A stretch of DNA of 64,000 bases from Gordonia jacobaea (GCF_001186365.1 NZ_LDTZ01000013.1:596997-660996); one strand, 5' to 3'. Shown: positions 1-10,025, numbered from the stretch's first letter. Notes: generated from the letters alone by a model not told the origin. Numbers and translations: made by a program.

Positions 1-595
1 GGGCGACCGAGCCTGCGATCTCGCCGTCGACGACGATGTCGAAACCGGTCGTTTCGTCGATGCGGATGCGCGCGATGGCACACACGTCGGTGCCGCCACC
101 CACGATGTCGGTGTGCCCGTCGTCGAGGCCGAAGAGGAACCGTCCAGATAGTGCCGTGAGGCGCCGATCCGAGCGGAGCGCGTCGTCGAGCTCGTGCGCC
201 AGAGGGCGTAGATCAGTGAGGCCACCAAGTCGCCCGGTGAAGGGACTGACCTCGATGTTGCGTACCTTTTCGTGACTGGTGCTCGGTACCAGGTCGGCGT
301 CGACAAGGGCGTCGGCGACAGCGTCGACCTCTGTGATGCCGCGTATCTGCACATTGGCACGCCCCGTCAGATCGAGGAAACCGTCGCCGTACTGCGAGGC
401 CACACCGGCGAGTACAGCTAGTTGCTCCGGCGTGATCGAACCTCCGAGCAGGCGAACACGCGCCAGTGCGCCGTCGGCCGCCGGATGCGGGGTGAAGACT
501 CCAGGGCATCGATCAGACGCTGGTCGCCCCGACGGCAACTCACCAGTGAGCTCACGGGACTGGCCGTCTGCAGAAGAAGAGTCGGGGTCACGCAC
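1..595 (-). CDS. cobG: Precorrin-3B synthase CobG, N-terminal part (cut by window edge)
   Basis: CobG is a sirohaem/Fe-S enzyme of the nitrite/sulfite reductase fold that oxidises precorrin-3A to precorrin-3B in the aerobic cobalamin pathway. Reading the minus strand from a GTG at 595, the protein runs RCPGVFTPHPAADGALARVR, then a ferredoxin-like half-domain motif FLDLTGRANVQIRGI near residue 75, and stays open to base 1, so the C-terminal part lies outside the window. The RCPG and LTxRANxQIRG motifs are typical of CobG. It is divergent from cobN, the arrangement also known from mycobacteria. The start is chosen as the most upstream in-frame GTG before the conserved part; it has no clear ribosome binding site, so it could lie further in. 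Confidence 0.85.
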   Translation of the reverse strand, partial: MRDPDSSSADGQSRELTGELPSGRPASDRCPGVFTPHPAADGALARVRLLGGSITPEQLAVLAGVASQYGDGFLDLTGRANVQIRGITEVDAVADALVDADLVPSTSHEKVRNIEVSPFTGRLGGLTDLRPLAHELDDALRSDRRLTALSGRFLFGLDDGHTDIVGGGTDVCAIARIRIDETTGFDIVVDGEIAGSVA

Positions 596-659
596 GGTAT
601 CCAGCGTAGGCGTCGGCGGTACACAGCGGCCGCACGCGGGACGTGTGCGGCTGTGTCGG

Positions 660-785
660 AACGCACTGCACTAGGCTGAGCCGCACGAGGTGCGCGGAAG
701 CCGGTGCGATTCCGGCGCGGTCGCGCCACTGTGACGCGAGAGCCAACGGGCTGCCGCGAAGCCAGACCTGCGACCTCGGACCTGT
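660..785 (+). promoter_or_regulatory. Cobalamin (B12) riboswitch upstream of cobN
   Basis: The stretch carries the conserved aptamer core in order: GCGGAAGCCGGTGCGATTCC from about 694, then GCGCCACTGTGACGCG at 723-738, then the B12-box element AGCCAGACCTGCG at 760-772. These match the adenosylcobalamin aptamer consensus (GGAAxCCGGTG, CGCCACTGT, AGCCAGxxACCTGC). It lies 50-60 bases before the cobN ATG on the same strand, so it should repress cobN expression when B12 is abundant. Exact ends are approximate; the P1 helix may begin nearer 640. Confidence 0.9.
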
Positions 786-836
786 CTCGGCCCTGTCCCA
801 CCTGTCTCCGCGCGAGTCGGAGTCCGAGGAGTTGCG

Positions 837-3800
837 ATGATCCTGCTGCTGTCCACGTCGGACACCGACCTCATCACCGCTGACGCCAGCGACGCGGAGT
901 ATCGCGTCGCGAATCCGTCGCGGATCCTGCTCGACGACGTTCCCGGCATGGTCGCCGACGCCGACCTCACCGTCGTACGCATACTCGGTGGGCGTCGCGC
1001 CTGGGAGGAGGGACTCGATGCCGTCCTCGCGGTCGGGAAGCCGGTGGTCGTCCTCTCCGGAGAACAGCAACCCGATCCCGACCTGATGGCGCTGTCGACG
1101 GTGCCCGCCGGTGTGGCCGCAGACGCCCACAACTATCTCGCCTTCGGCGGCGTGCCCAACATCACCAACCTCCACAACTTTCTGTCCGACACGGTGTTGC
1201 TGTCCGGGAACGGGTTCGAACCCCCCGAACAGACTCCCGGCTGGGGAGTTCTCGAGCGGCAGCCGACCAGTGCCGTTCCCGACACCGCGCCGGCGATAGG
1301 CGTCCTCTACTACCGAGCGCAGCATCTGGCGGGGAACACGCGGTACGTCGAAGCACTGTGCGCAGCAATCGAGGAACAGGGCGCGCGGCCGATTCCGATC
1401 TTCTGCGCTTCATTGCGTACCGCACCCGACGACCTCATCGAGTTGCTCGCCACCGCAGACGCACTGGTGGTCACCGTCCTCGCTGCCGGTGGTGCGACAC
1501 CCGCCACGGCGTCGGCCGGCGGAGACGACGAGGCGTGGAACATCGAGCGCCTCGCCGCACTCGACATCCCGATCCTGCAGGGGCTGTGCCTCACCGGGCC
1601 ACGAGCCGACTGGGAGGCCAACGACGACGGACTCTCGCCGCTCGATGTCGCCACGCAGGTGGCCGTTCCGGAGTTCGACGGCCGCATCATCACCGTGCCG
1701 TTCTCCTTCAAAGAGTTCGACGAAAACGGGCTGCCCTGGTACCAGCCAGACAGTGAGCGATGCGCTCGGGTCGCCGGAATCGCGGTGTCACACGCCCGTT
1801 TACGGCATATCTCGCCCGCGGATCGTCGGATTGCACTGATGTTGTCGGCGTACCCGACCAAGCACGCACGTATCGGTAACGCCGTCGGCCTCGACACACC
1901 ACGCAGCCTCGTACGCCTGCTGCACGCCCTGCGCGCCGTGGGCTACGACATCGGCCCGGAATCGGGTCCGGACGCGATTCCCGGTCTGGCCGAGAATGAC
2001 TCGGACGCACTGATTCACGCGGTCATCGACCGGGGCGGCCAGGACTCCGACTGGCTGACCGAGGAGGCCTTGGCTGCCAACCCGATTCGCGTCAGCGCCG
2101 CCGACTACGAGCGGTGGTTCGCGACGCTGCCGGATGAACTGCGGCACGACGTCGAACAGCACTGGGGGCCTGCGCCAGGCGACCTCTTCGTCGATCGATC
2201 GCAGAGCTCCGAAGGCGAAATCGTCGTCGCAGCACTGACATTCGGCAATGTGGCCATCATGGTGCAGCCGCCGCGAGGGTTCGGCGAGAATCCTGTCGCG
2301 ATCTATCACGACCCCGACCTTCCGCCATCGCATCACTACCTCGCCTCCTATCGCTGGCTCGCGGGTAGGGCCGGTGCCGCACAGGACATCCCGGGCTTCG
2401 GTGCCGATGCGATCGTGCACATCGGCAAACACGGCAACCTCGAGTGGCTGCCGGGCAAGACACTGGGAATGTCGGCACAGTGCGGCACCGATGCCGCACT
2501 CGGCGACGTCCCGCTGATCTATCCGTTCCTGGTCAACGATCCGGGCGAGGGCACCCAGGCCAAGCGTCGAGCACACGCGGTACTCGTCGACCACCTGATC
2601 CCCCCGATGGCGCGGGCCGAATCCTACGGCGACATCGCGCGACTCGAACAGCTCCTCGACGAGCACGCGAACATCTCGACTCTCGATCCCGCGAAACTCC
2701 CCGCGATTCGCCAACAGATCTGGACGCTGCTGACCGCCGCGAAGATGGACCACGATCTCGGCCTCACCGAACGGCCCGACGAAGAGGTCTTCGACGACAT
2801 GCTCCTGCACGTCGACGGCTGGCTGTGCGAGATCAAGGATGTTCAGATCCGCGACGGCCTCCACGTCCTCGGTGAACCACCCGTAGACGACGCCGAGGTC
2901 GATCTCGTTCTCGCGATGCTGCGGGCACGCCAACTATGGGGCGGCACAGAGGCTTTGCCCGGTTTGCGCGAAGCCCTCGGACTCGACGAAGGCGCAGACT
3001 CCGTGCGTACCGACGTCGACACCGTCGAAGCCACCGCCCGCGATCTCGTGGCAAGGTGCGCCAAAGGGGAGTGGTCGGCGTCGGCAGTCGAGGACGCGGC
3101 GGCAGGCCACCCCGCCGCTGTCGGCGACGTATTGCGCTTTGCCGCAACAGAAGTGGTCCCGCGGTTGCGGCAGACCGCTGGAGAGATCCCGCGAATTCTG
3201 CACGCACTCGACGGTGGCTTCATTCCCGCGGGCCCGAGCGGTTCGCCGCTACGCGGACTGATCAACGTGTTGCCGACGGGCCGCAACTTCTACTCCGTCG
3301 ACCCCAAGGCAGTTCCTTCTCGGCTCGCGTGGGAGACCGGACGAGCGATGGCCGACAGCCTGCTGGAACGGTACCTGACCGATCACGGTGAATACCCTGC
3401 CTCCGTGGGACTTTCGGCGTGGGGCACCAGCGCCATGCGTACCTCGGGTGACGACGTCGCCGAGATCCTGGCACTGCTCGGCGTCATGCCGATCTGGGAC
3501 GAGGCGTCGCGGCGGGTCCGCGATCTCGAACTGATCGACCTCGACGAACTCGGTCGCCCACGCATCGACGTCACCGTCAGGATCTCCGGATTCTTCCGGG
3601 ACGCGTTCCCACACGTCGTGACCATGCTCGACGACGCCGTCGCACTCGCGGCGTCGGCCGACGAACCCGACGACCAGAACTTCGTCGCCGCACACGCCCG
3701 TGCGGCGCTGGCCGAGCACGGCGACCAACGTCGGGCGACGACCAGGATCTTCGGCTCCAAACCCGGAACCTACGGTGCGGGGCTGTTGCAACTCATCGAT

Positions 3801-4466
3801 TCTCGCGACTGGCGCAGCGACGAGGACCTCGCACGGGTCTACACCGAATGGGGCGGCTACGCCTACGGACGCGAACTCGACGGCATCGCCGCAGTCGACG
3901 ACATGCGCTCGGCGTATCGCAGGATCAAGGTGGCCGCGAAGAACACCGACACCCGCGAGCACGACATCGCCGACTCTGACGACTACTTCCAGTACCACGG
4001 TGGAATGGTGGCAACGGTCCGAGCGCTGACCGGCAAGTCCCCGGAGGCATACATCGGCGACTCGACGCGGCCCGACGCCGTCCGAACGCGCACGCTCTCC
4101 GAGGAGACCAGTCGGGTTTTCCGTGCACGGGTCGTCAATCCCCGGTGGATCTCCGCCATGCAGCGACACGGGTACAAGGGCGCCTTCGAGATGGCGGCCA
4201 CCGTCGACTATCTCTTCGGGTACGACGCCACGACCGGCGTCGTCGCCGACTGGATGTACGAGAAGCTCACCGAGTCCTACGTACTCGACGAACGCAATCA
4301 GGAGTTCATGAATCAGTCGAATCCGTGGGCACTGCACGGCATCGCTGAGCGTCTCCTCGAAGCCGTCGACCGCGACATGTGGGAGGCGCCGCCCGCCGAC
4401 ATGCTCGACCAGTTGCGGGCGGTGTACCTGCAGGCCGAGGGCGAGATCGAGGGCCGGTCGGAATAG
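837..4466 (+). CDS. cobN: Aerobic cobaltochelatase subunit CobN
   Basis: CobN is the large, tetrapyrrole-binding subunit of the ATP-dependent CobNST chelatase that inserts cobalt into hydrogenobyrinic acid a,c-diamide. The 1209-residue length is in the normal range for the family. The CobN/magnesium-chelatase H-subunit core is recognisable from motifs such as IVHIGKHGNLEWLPGKT (near 530), GRNFYSVDPKAVPS (near 820) and YQYHGGMVATVRALTG-like sequence near 1050. The ATG is preceded by CCGAGGAG about 6 bases away. It stands alone here behind a B12 riboswitch and is divergent from cobG; the CobS and CobT ATPase partners are not in the window. Confidence 0.96.
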   Translation: MILLLSTSDTDLITADASDAEYRVANPSRILLDDVPGMVADADLTVVRILGGRRAWEEGLDAVLAVGKPVVVLSGEQQPDPDLMALSTVPAGVAADAHNYLAFGGVPNITNLHNFLSDTVLLSGNGFEPPEQTPGWGVLERQPTSAVPDTAPAIGVLYYRAQHLAGNTRYVEALCAAIEEQGARPIPIFCASLRTAPDDLIELLATADALVVTVLAAGGATPATASAGGDDEAWNIERLAALDIPILQGLCLTGPRADWEANDDGLSPLDVATQVAVPEFDGRIITVPFSFKEFDENGLPWYQPDSERCARVAGIAVSHARLRHISPADRRIALMLSAYPTKHARIGNAVGLDTPRSLVRLLHALRAVGYDIGPESGPDAIPGLAENDSDALIHAVIDRGGQDSDWLTEEALAANPIRVSAADYERWFATLPDELRHDVEQHWGPAPGDLFVDRSQSSEGEIVVAALTFGNVAIMVQPPRGFGENPVAIYHDPDLPPSHHYLASYRWLAGRAGAAQDIPGFGADAIVHIGKHGNLEWLPGKTLGMSAQCGTDAALGDVPLIYPFLVNDPGEGTQAKRRAHAVLVDHLIPPMARAESYGDIARLEQLLDEHANISTLDPAKLPAIRQQIWTLLTAAKMDHDLGLTERPDEEVFDDMLLHVDGWLCEIKDVQIRDGLHVLGEPPVDDAEVDLVLAMLRARQLWGGTEALPGLREALGLDEGADSVRTDVDTVEATARDLVARCAKGEWSASAVEDAAAGHPAAVGDVLRFAATEVVPRLRQTAGEIPRILHALDGGFIPAGPSGSPLRGLINVLPTGRNFYSVDPKAVPSRLAWETGRAMADSLLERYLTDHGEYPASVGLSAWGTSAMRTSGDDVAEILALLGVMPIWDEASRRVRDLELIDLDELGRPRIDVTVRISGFFRDAFPHVVTMLDDAVALAASADEPDDQNFVAAHARAALAEHGDQRRATTRIFGSKPGTYGAGLLQLIDSRDWRSDEDLARVYTEWGGYAYGRELDGIAAVDDMRSAYRRIKVAAKNTDTREHDIADSDDYFQYHGGMVATVRALTGKSPEAYIGDSTRPDAVRTRTLSEETSRVFRARVVNPRWISAMQRHGYKGAFEMAATVDYLFGYDATTGVVADWMYEKLTESYVLDERNQEFMNQSNPWALHGIAERLLEAVDRDMWEAPPADMLDQLRAVYLQAEGEIEGRSE

Positions 4467-4485
4467 CCGCCGGCCGGGACCGGTG

Positions 4486-5352
4486 CTAGCACCCGGATTC
4501 GTCGAGCGCCGCCTCGAGCACGTCGCCGAAGACGTCCGGGTACATCGGCAGGCTGTGGTGTGTTGCATCGGCAACGATCTCGACCTGCGTACCCGGCCAC
4601 GTGGAGTGGACGTTCTCAGCGATTCGAGCGACATCGTGCACCCGACTCTGCTTCGCGAGGATCACAGTGCGGCGCCTGACCTCCGGTCGCACGGACCGCA
4701 GACGCCGAGGTATGACGAGCTTCGTCGTCGGCATCGTCGCGCCGAGTGCGGCGACATCTGACCACTGCTCGTCGAGCGGTCTACATCCGGTTTCCCATTC
4801 GAGAAACCTGCGTTCACGGTTCTCGTTGGGAGACAAGAGAATAGGCAATGCATGGGCGAGGTACTCGGGGCGCATGCCACCGAAGACCGAGTTGGGTTCA
4901 ACCAGGATCAGCCCGTCCGTCGGGAACCCACCACCGGCGAATGCGAGAGCGATCATCGCCCCATACGAGTGGCCGATCAACGTCGGTTCGTCGACACCGA
5001 GTGTCGCCACCGTGACGGCAAGCCAATCCAGGAGGTCGGGGACCGACGAGATCGGCGTGCTCGAAGGTATTGATGCACCGACCTGGCCTGGAATGTCGAC
5101 TGCGTAGACACGGTGTCGCCGACTGAGTTGTCCGATCACCGAGTACCACTCCGTCAGCGTTGCCCCTGAACCCGAAAGCAGGACGAGTGGTCGACCTGAG
5201 TCGGGTCCCGAGGCGACGACGTGCGTGTTGCCGTAAGGCGACGCGAGATCGAACCGCCGGGTGCCCGGCGGCCAACGATTCACCAGCGCGTCGTAGGCCT
5301 CGGAGAATCGTCGGCCTATGGGAGAGGCCAGGAAGGTAGCGGTCTCGCTCAT
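4486..5352 (-). CDS. Alpha/beta hydrolase
   Basis: A 288-residue soluble alpha/beta-hydrolase-fold protein of unknown substrate. The nucleophile elbow is GHSYG with the serine near 129, the oxyanion loop region is LLSGSGAT near 58-65, and a late ADATHH motif (His 265/266) supplies the probable catalytic histidine. No signal peptide is visible, so it is likely cytoplasmic. It faces the MarR regulator across a 66-bp intergenic region with a small palindrome, so the regulator probably controls it, perhaps in response to the compound the enzyme hydrolyses. Its stop is 19 bases past the end of cobN, in convergent orientation. Family membership is clear; the substrate is not. Confidence 0.85.
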   Translation of the reverse strand: MSETATFLASPIGRRFSEAYDALVNRWPPGTRRFDLASPYGNTHVVASGPDSGRPLVLLSGSGATLTEWYSVIGQLSRRHRVYAVDIPGQVGASIPSSTPISSVPDLLDWLAVTVATLGVDEPTLIGHSYGAMIALAFAGGGFPTDGLILVEPNSVFGGMRPEYLAHALPILLSPNENRERRFLEWETGCRPLDEQWSDVAALGATMPTTKLVIPRRLRSVRPEVRRRTVILAKQSRVHDVARIAENVHSTWPGTQVEIVADATHHSLPMYPDVFGDVLEAALDESGC

Positions 5353-5374
5353 ATTTACCTCGATAATCTAGTTA

Positions 5375-5397
5375 CTTGCTCATCAAGCTATATCAAG
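5375..5397. promoter_or_regulatory. Putative MarR operator between hydrolase and marR
   Basis: In this AT-rich divergent spacer there is an inverted repeat CTTG-CTCAT-CAAG at 5375-5387, and the half ATCAAG recurs ten bases on at 5392-5397. One helical turn between copies suits a dimeric winged-helix repressor. Assignment to the neighbouring MarR protein is inference from position. Confidence 0.4.
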
Positions 5398-5418
5398 CCG
5401 GCGCTAAGGTCGAGAACC

Positions 5419-5910
5419 GTGACTTCCCGTGAGCGCGCGGATGAGAGCGGACCGCGCTATCTGCTGATCCGCCAGTTGCGCACACTCATGACCGAGCTGG
5501 ACATTCGAGGAGCGCGGTTCGCGAGAACGGTGGATCTTCATCCAACCGATCTGCGCGCGCTTATCGCGCTCCTCGACGCTGAACGCGACGGAGTGCCTGC
5601 GACCCCGGGCTGGCTGGGAAGGAAGCTCGGGGGAGTGAACTCGGCAACCATCACGTCGTTGCTCGACCGACTCGAACGTGCCGGCCTCGTCGAGCGCACC
5701 GGCGACCCGGGGGATAGGCGCAGAGTTCTGCTCTCCGTTACCGAGCGCGCACGTGACACGGGTCGAGAGTTCTTCGGGACACTCATCGACGACGCGCTGA
5801 CAGCACTCGCCGAGTTCGACACCCACGAACTCGACGTCATCGGACGGTTCCTCGAAGCAATGCGCAGTGCGTCTGACCGGAGCACGGACGACGAGCAGGG
5901 CACTACGTAG
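5419..5910 (+). CDS. MarR-family transcriptional regulator
   Basis: A 163-residue winged-helix regulator. The DNA-binding core runs from about residue 55 to 115, with LGRKLGGVNSATITSLLDRL as the recognition-helix region and ERTGDPGDRRRVLLSVTERA as the beta-wing with its typical DxRR motif. Flanking helices would form the dimer interface. I start it at GTG 5419 (VTSRERADESG); the frame is open upstream but that part overlaps the putative promoter region. It is divergent from an alpha/beta hydrolase and probably autoregulates and represses that gene. The effector is unknown. Confidence 0.88.
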   Translation: MTSRERADESGPRYLLIRQLRTLMTELDIRGARFARTVDLHPTDLRALIALLDAERDGVPATPGWLGRKLGGVNSATITSLLDRLERAGLVERTGDPGDRRRVLLSVTERARDTGREFFGTLIDDALTALAEFDTHELDVIGRFLEAMRSASDRSTDDEQGTT

Positions 5911-6062
5911 CCGGTCCGGGTTGGGCCCTGAACGCAAGCGGTTACGTGGCCCCGGCGCGGGAGCAAAATCGGGTGCTCGTTCGTTGGACGGAGTGAATGG
6001 CATATATCCGGGGCGGCGTCGGGTGTCGAAACCCACCTGCATCGGACCAGAAAGGCACACCC

Positions 6063-6563
6063 ATGCGCTTCCCGTACTTCCTCGTCTACCTGGTGATCGA
6101 GATCGCCGTGTTCGTGGCCATGGTCATGACACTCGGCTTCGCCTGGGCGGTTTTGATCACACTGCTGGCTTCCTTCGTCGGATTCGTCATCCTCCGTTGG
6201 CAGGGCCGCAAGGTGTTCGGTGAACTCCGCCGCGCCTCACGAAACGAAGTCGACGCACGAGCCCCGCTCGCCGACACCGCCGTGGTCGGCGCCTCGTCGA
6301 TCCTGCTGATCGCGCCTGGCCTGGTCTCCACGGTTGTCGGAACCATCGCACTCCTTCCGCCGACGCGACGTGCCCTGCGTCCGGTGCTGGCTGCAGTCGG
6401 CGCGCGCACGATGATGTCGGCAATGGACCGGGCAGGCGCCTACGGCCAAGCCGGGGTCAGGCGAGGAACGGTCATCGACGGCACCGTCGTCGACGATCCG
6501 ACCTACTCAACACCGAACTCCTCGACCTCGGCCGAGCAGCCGCAGCTCCCGCGGGGCCACTGA
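6063..6563 (+). CDS. FxsA-family membrane protein
   Basis: A 166-residue inner-membrane protein of the FxsA (suppressor of F exclusion) family. Three to four hydrophobic segments are visible: residues 4-22, 24-42, and a pair around 75-100 containing the family signature LIAPGLVSTVVGTIALLPPTR. The cytoplasmic C-terminal tail from about 135 is polar and low complexity. The ATG at 6063 is preceded by AGAAAGG at good spacing, which favours it over an in-frame start 66 bases upstream. The biochemical role of the family is not established outside phage exclusion phenotypes in enteric bacteria. Confidence 0.88.
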   Translation: MRFPYFLVYLVIEIAVFVAMVMTLGFAWAVLITLLASFVGFVILRWQGRKVFGELRRASRNEVDARAPLADTAVVGASSILLIAPGLVSTVVGTIALLPPTRRALRPVLAAVGARTMMSAMDRAGAYGQAGVRRGTVIDGTVVDDPTYSTPNSSTSAEQPQLPRGH

Positions 6564-6599
6564 CACACCAGGGTCCCCACAGGGGCACACTGAACAATC

Positions 6600-8225
6600 G
6601 TGGCAACCGAACTGCTCCTTGGTGGGACCGTCTATTCCTCCGCTATTCCTGACGCGACTGCCCTTGCGGTCACCGACGGCGTAGTGACCTGGGTGGGTAC
6701 CGACGACGTGGGGAAGGCCCTGCACCCCGATGCTTCCGTGACCGATCTGGAAGGGCTTTTCGTCGCACCCGCATTCGTCGACTCACATGTGCATCTGACG
6801 TCGACCGGACTCGCGCTCACCGGGCTCACTCTCAACGATGCCGTGTCGCGCACCGATTGCCTTCGCATGATCGCGGACGCGGTATCGACCGTCGGCGAGG
6901 GCGACCTGATCTGGGGCCGGGGCTGGGACAGCTCGACATGGTCGGGCGCCGAGGCCTTCGACGGCCGGTTCCCGACAACTGCCGACATCGACGCGATCGT
7001 CGGCAACCGCCCGGTCTATCTGGCTCGAGTCGACGAACACTCCGCCGTGGCCTCGACGGCGCTGCGCCGCCTGGTCGTCGGCTTGGAGGACGCACAGGGC
7101 TATCACCCCGACGAGCCGCTGATCGCCGAGGCGCACCACCTCGTGCGAGGAGCCGCACGATCGTTGGTGAGCCCCGCGTCGCGCACCCGCGCACAACTGC
7201 GCGCACTCGACGCGGTCGCATCGATGGGGATCGTGGCCATCCACGAGAACGGCGGGCCGGAGATCAGCGGTCTCGACGACTTTCTCGCCATCGGCGGACT
7301 CGATCATCCCGTCGAGGTCCGACGCTATTGGGGGCAGGCGGCCGAGAACGCCGACCACGCGCGCGAACTCGTCGCGATCGCCGGCGCCGACGCGCTCGGC
7401 GGCGATCTCTTCATCGACGGTGCGATCGGCTCACGGACCGCATGGCTCCTCGAGCCCTATCACGACGCCCCCGACGTCACCGGTATCGACTACCTCTCGC
7501 CGGACACGGTTCTCGACCACCTACGCGCATGCACCGAGGCCGGGCTGCAAGCCGGCTTTCACGTGATCGGCGACGCGGCGACGGCGACAGTGGTTGACGC
7601 GCTCGACGCACTAGCGGCCGAGTTCGGCACGCCCGCGCTCGCGTCGCGCGCTCACCGCGTCGAGCATGCGGAGATGGTCGACGCCGCCCAGGCTCAGACC
7701 TTGGCCGCGTGTGGTGTCGTCGCGAGCATGCAACCGCAGTTCGACGCAGGGTGGGGCGCACCGGGCGGCCTCTACGCGCAGCGCCTCGGCAACGAACGTG
7801 CCTCCCGCATGAACGATTTCGCCACGCTCGCCAAAGCTGGCGTGGCACTGGCATTTTCGTCGGATTCACCCGTCACCGCGATGGATCCGTGGGCGACGAT
7901 ACGTGCGGCCGTCCACCACAATCAGCAACGGAACGCGATCTCGGCTCGCGGTGCGTTCGCAGCCTCGACGCGAGGAGGCTGGCGCGCGGGAGGAACCAAT
8001 GACGGACTCACCGGCACATTGGCGGTCGGCGCACCGGCGAGCTACGCGGTCTGGGAGGTCGACGAACTCGTCGTTGCCGGATCGCACGAGAGCGTTCAGC
8101 GCTGGTCGCTGGACCCTCGGTCCCGTGTGCCCGCACTTCCCGACGTCTCGCCGGGCAGCCCGCTGCCGCGGTGTGTGCGGACTGTGCACCGTGGTCGTGA
8201 CATCTACCGCGCCGAGGGTCACTGA
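6600..8225 (+). CDS. YtcJ-type amidohydrolase
   Basis: A 541-residue metal-dependent hydrolase of the amidohydrolase-3 family (TIM barrel). The N-terminal beta-sandwich strand LLLGGTVYSS is followed by the first metal-binding motif DSHVHL at 61-66, later GFHVIGDAATATVVDAL near 320, HRVEHAEMVD near 350, and a late SSDSPVTAMDPW motif that supplies the barrel aspartate. The substrate cannot be read from sequence; family members act on N-acyl or formamide-type compounds. Start is GTG at 6600, with a weak ribosome site. It is followed after only three bases by lnt, so the two are probably co-transcribed, though no functional link is obvious. Confidence 0.88.
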   Translation: MATELLLGGTVYSSAIPDATALAVTDGVVTWVGTDDVGKALHPDASVTDLEGLFVAPAFVDSHVHLTSTGLALTGLTLNDAVSRTDCLRMIADAVSTVGEGDLIWGRGWDSSTWSGAEAFDGRFPTTADIDAIVGNRPVYLARVDEHSAVASTALRRLVVGLEDAQGYHPDEPLIAEAHHLVRGAARSLVSPASRTRAQLRALDAVASMGIVAIHENGGPEISGLDDFLAIGGLDHPVEVRRYWGQAAENADHARELVAIAGADALGGDLFIDGAIGSRTAWLLEPYHDAPDVTGIDYLSPDTVLDHLRACTEAGLQAGFHVIGDAATATVVDALDALAAEFGTPALASRAHRVEHAEMVDAAQAQTLAACGVVASMQPQFDAGWGAPGGLYAQRLGNERASRMNDFATLAKAGVALAFSSDSPVTAMDPWATIRAAVHHNQQRNAISARGAFAASTRGGWRAGGTNDGLTGTLAVGAPASYAVWEVDELVVAGSHESVQRWSLDPRSRVPALPDVSPGSPLPRCVRTVHRGRDIYRAEGH

Positions 8226-8228
8226 CCA

Positions 8229-10025
8229 GTGAGCGACCCAGTGGCCGACAACCCAGTAGCCGACAACCCAGTGGCCGACAACCCAGTGGACGACACGGCG
8301 AGGCGCCTCCACGACTCGGCGACTCCCATGGATTCATCCGACACCCGGGCAGACGCGCCCGAGCACTCGAATCGACCATGGTCGAGGCTGGCCGGTGGCC
8401 GCTGGACCCCATTTCTCGTGCGTGCGGCCCTGGCCATCGTGGCGGGCGTGGCAATGTGGTCGGCGTTCCCGCCGCGCAACTGGTGGTTCATGGCCGTCAT
8501 CTCGATGGGCCTGCTGTTCCTCGCGCTTTCCGGACCCATCCGCGCCCGCGTCGGTGCACTCGTCGGATTCATCTATGGGCTGGCGTTCTACATCCCGCTG
8601 CTGCCGTGGATCGGGGTGTACGTCGGCCCACTTCCGTGGATCGCCTTGTCCGTCGTGCTTGCGGTGTTCTCGGCACTCTTCGGTGTGTGCGCTGTGTGGA
8701 CCATGAGACTCCCGTGCCCACCGTTGTGGTTTGCGCTGTCGTGGGTCAGCGTCGAAGCTCTGCGTTCGTCTGTTCCGTTTGGCGGATTTCCTTGGGGGAG
8801 AGCGGCGTTCAGTCAGGTCGACGGTCCGCTGCTCCCGCTCGCGTCGATCCTCGGGGCGCCGGGAGTGTCGGCCGCCGTCGCGTTGCTCGGCGCGTCGATC
8901 GCCTGGCTTGTCGTCGTTCTCGTCACCCGAGTCGTCAACGGCGGCGGATCGGTCGCACGAGCCGCGGCGTTGGCGGTGGTGCTTGCCCTTGTCGGACCGA
9001 TCGCCGCGATTGCCCTGACACCCGACACCCTCGACCGCAACGTCGCGTCGTCGTCGGTTCAGGTTGCGGCGGTGCAGGGGAACGTGCCCCGACTCGGCCT
9101 CGACTTCAACGCTCAGCGCAGAGCTGTCCTCGACAATCACGTTCGGGAGACAATGCGGCTTGCCGACGCGGTGCGCGCCGGAACCGCCGAACAGCCCGAT
9201 TTCGTCGCGTGGCCCGAGAATGCGTCTGACATCTCGCCACTCACCAACGCCGACGCGGCACAGGAGATCACCGACGCATCCATCTCCGTTGGTGCGCCGA
9301 TTCTCGTCGGGACTCTCGTCATGAACTCCGACGGTCGGCCCACGAACTCCGTCCTGGTGTGGGACGGCGCAAAGGGTCCCGTCGCGCGCTACGACAAGCA
9401 CATCGTTCAGCCGTTCGGTGAGTATCTGCCCTGGCGATCGTTCTTCAGCATGTTCTCGTCGTACGCGTCCATGGCGGGCAACTTCCGTCCGGGCACCGGC
9501 CCGTCGGCGATCACCGTGCCCGGGCGCTCCGGGAACGTAGAGGTCGGTGTCTCCACCTGCTGGGAGATCGCATTCGACAGGTCGGCTCGGGCCGCCGTCG
9601 ACGACGGCGCGCGCATTCTCTACGTCCCGACCAACAACGCCACCTTCGGCAGGACGGACATGACCTACCAGCAACTCGCGATGTCGCAGTTCCGCGCCGT
9701 CGAACACGGCAGGGCGGTCGTCGTCGCAGCGACCAGCGGAGTGAGCGCGATCATCGAACCCGACGGATCCATCTCTCACGAGTCGGGCGTGTTCACCCCG
9801 GCGGTGCTCTCAGATCGCTTACCGTTGCACTCGGCCAAGACCGTCGCGACCGTTCTCGGGGCGTGGCCACAGTGGATCATCGTCGTGGTGACGGTGGGTG
9901 GGCTTTTGGTCGTGCTGTCGCGTCGTTATAGGTTCACTCTCGGGCCTCGCAAGGTCGGCGTCGGTGGCACACCGGCAGCACAGGGTGATGTAAGGGAGTC
10001 GGAGGAGCGTGGTGACAACGGGTAG
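8229..10025 (+). CDS. lnt: Apolipoprotein N-acyltransferase Lnt
   Basis: Lnt adds the third acyl chain to the N-terminal cysteine of lipoproteins. The 598-residue protein has about seven hydrophobic segments between 60 and 265 and an extracytoplasmic nitrilase-like domain with the expected triad: Glu 330 in AWPENASD, Lys 390 in [15 protein letters not shown] and Cys 444 in [11 protein letters not shown] final membrane helix lies near 545-565. The first 22 residues are an unusual VADNP repeat encoded by a 15-bp tandem repeat. It overlaps ppm1 by 14 bases, the separate-gene version of what is a single fused protein in Mycobacterium tuberculosis. Confidence 0.94.
   Translation: MSDPVADNPVADNPVADNPVDDTARRLHDSATPMDSSDTRADAPEHSNRPWSRLAGGRWTPFLVRAALAIVAGVAMWSAFPPRNWWFMAVISMGLLFLALSGPIRARVGALVGFIYGLAFYIPLLPWIGVYVGPLPWIALSVVLAVFSALFGVCAVWTMRLPCPPLWFALSWVSVEALRSSVPFGGFPWGRAAFSQVDGPLLPLASILGAPGVSAAVALLGASIAWLVVVLVTRVVNGGGSVARAAALAVVLALVGPIAAIALTPDTLDRNVASSSVQVAAVQGNVPRLGLDFNAQRRAVLDNHVRETMRLADAVRAGTAEQPDFVAWPENASDISPLTNADAAQEITDASISVGAPILVGTLVMNSDGRPTNSVLVWDGAKGPVARYDKHIVQPFGEYLPWRSFFSMFSSYASMAGNFRPGTGPSAITVPGRSGNVEVGVSTCWEIAFDRSARAAVDDGARILYVPTNNATFGRTDMTYQQLAMSQFRAVEHGRAVVVAATSGVSAIIEPDGSISHESGVFTPAVLSDRLPLHSAKTVATVLGAWPQWIIVVVTVGGLLVVLSRRYRFTLGPRKVGVGGTPAAQGDVRESEERGDNG
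8237..8296 (+). repeat. 15-bp tandem repeat, four copies, in the start of lnt
   Basis: The unit CCCAGTGGCCGACAA occurs at 8237, 8252 (one change), 8267 and 8282 (diverged at two positions). It encodes repeated PVADN in the N-terminal leader of Lnt and is in frame, so copy-number change would only lengthen or shorten a disordered tail. Confidence 0.95.

Noticed and set aside
3249..4634. A 461-codon minus-strand open frame over the cobN end
   Set aside because: Composition is Arg/Val/Asp-rich without family motifs and it overlaps clear cobN coding sequence.
8237..8296. CRISPR-like repeats
   Set aside because: The 15-bp copies are contiguous without spacers, lie inside a gene and encode a simple peptide repeat; no cas genes are present.
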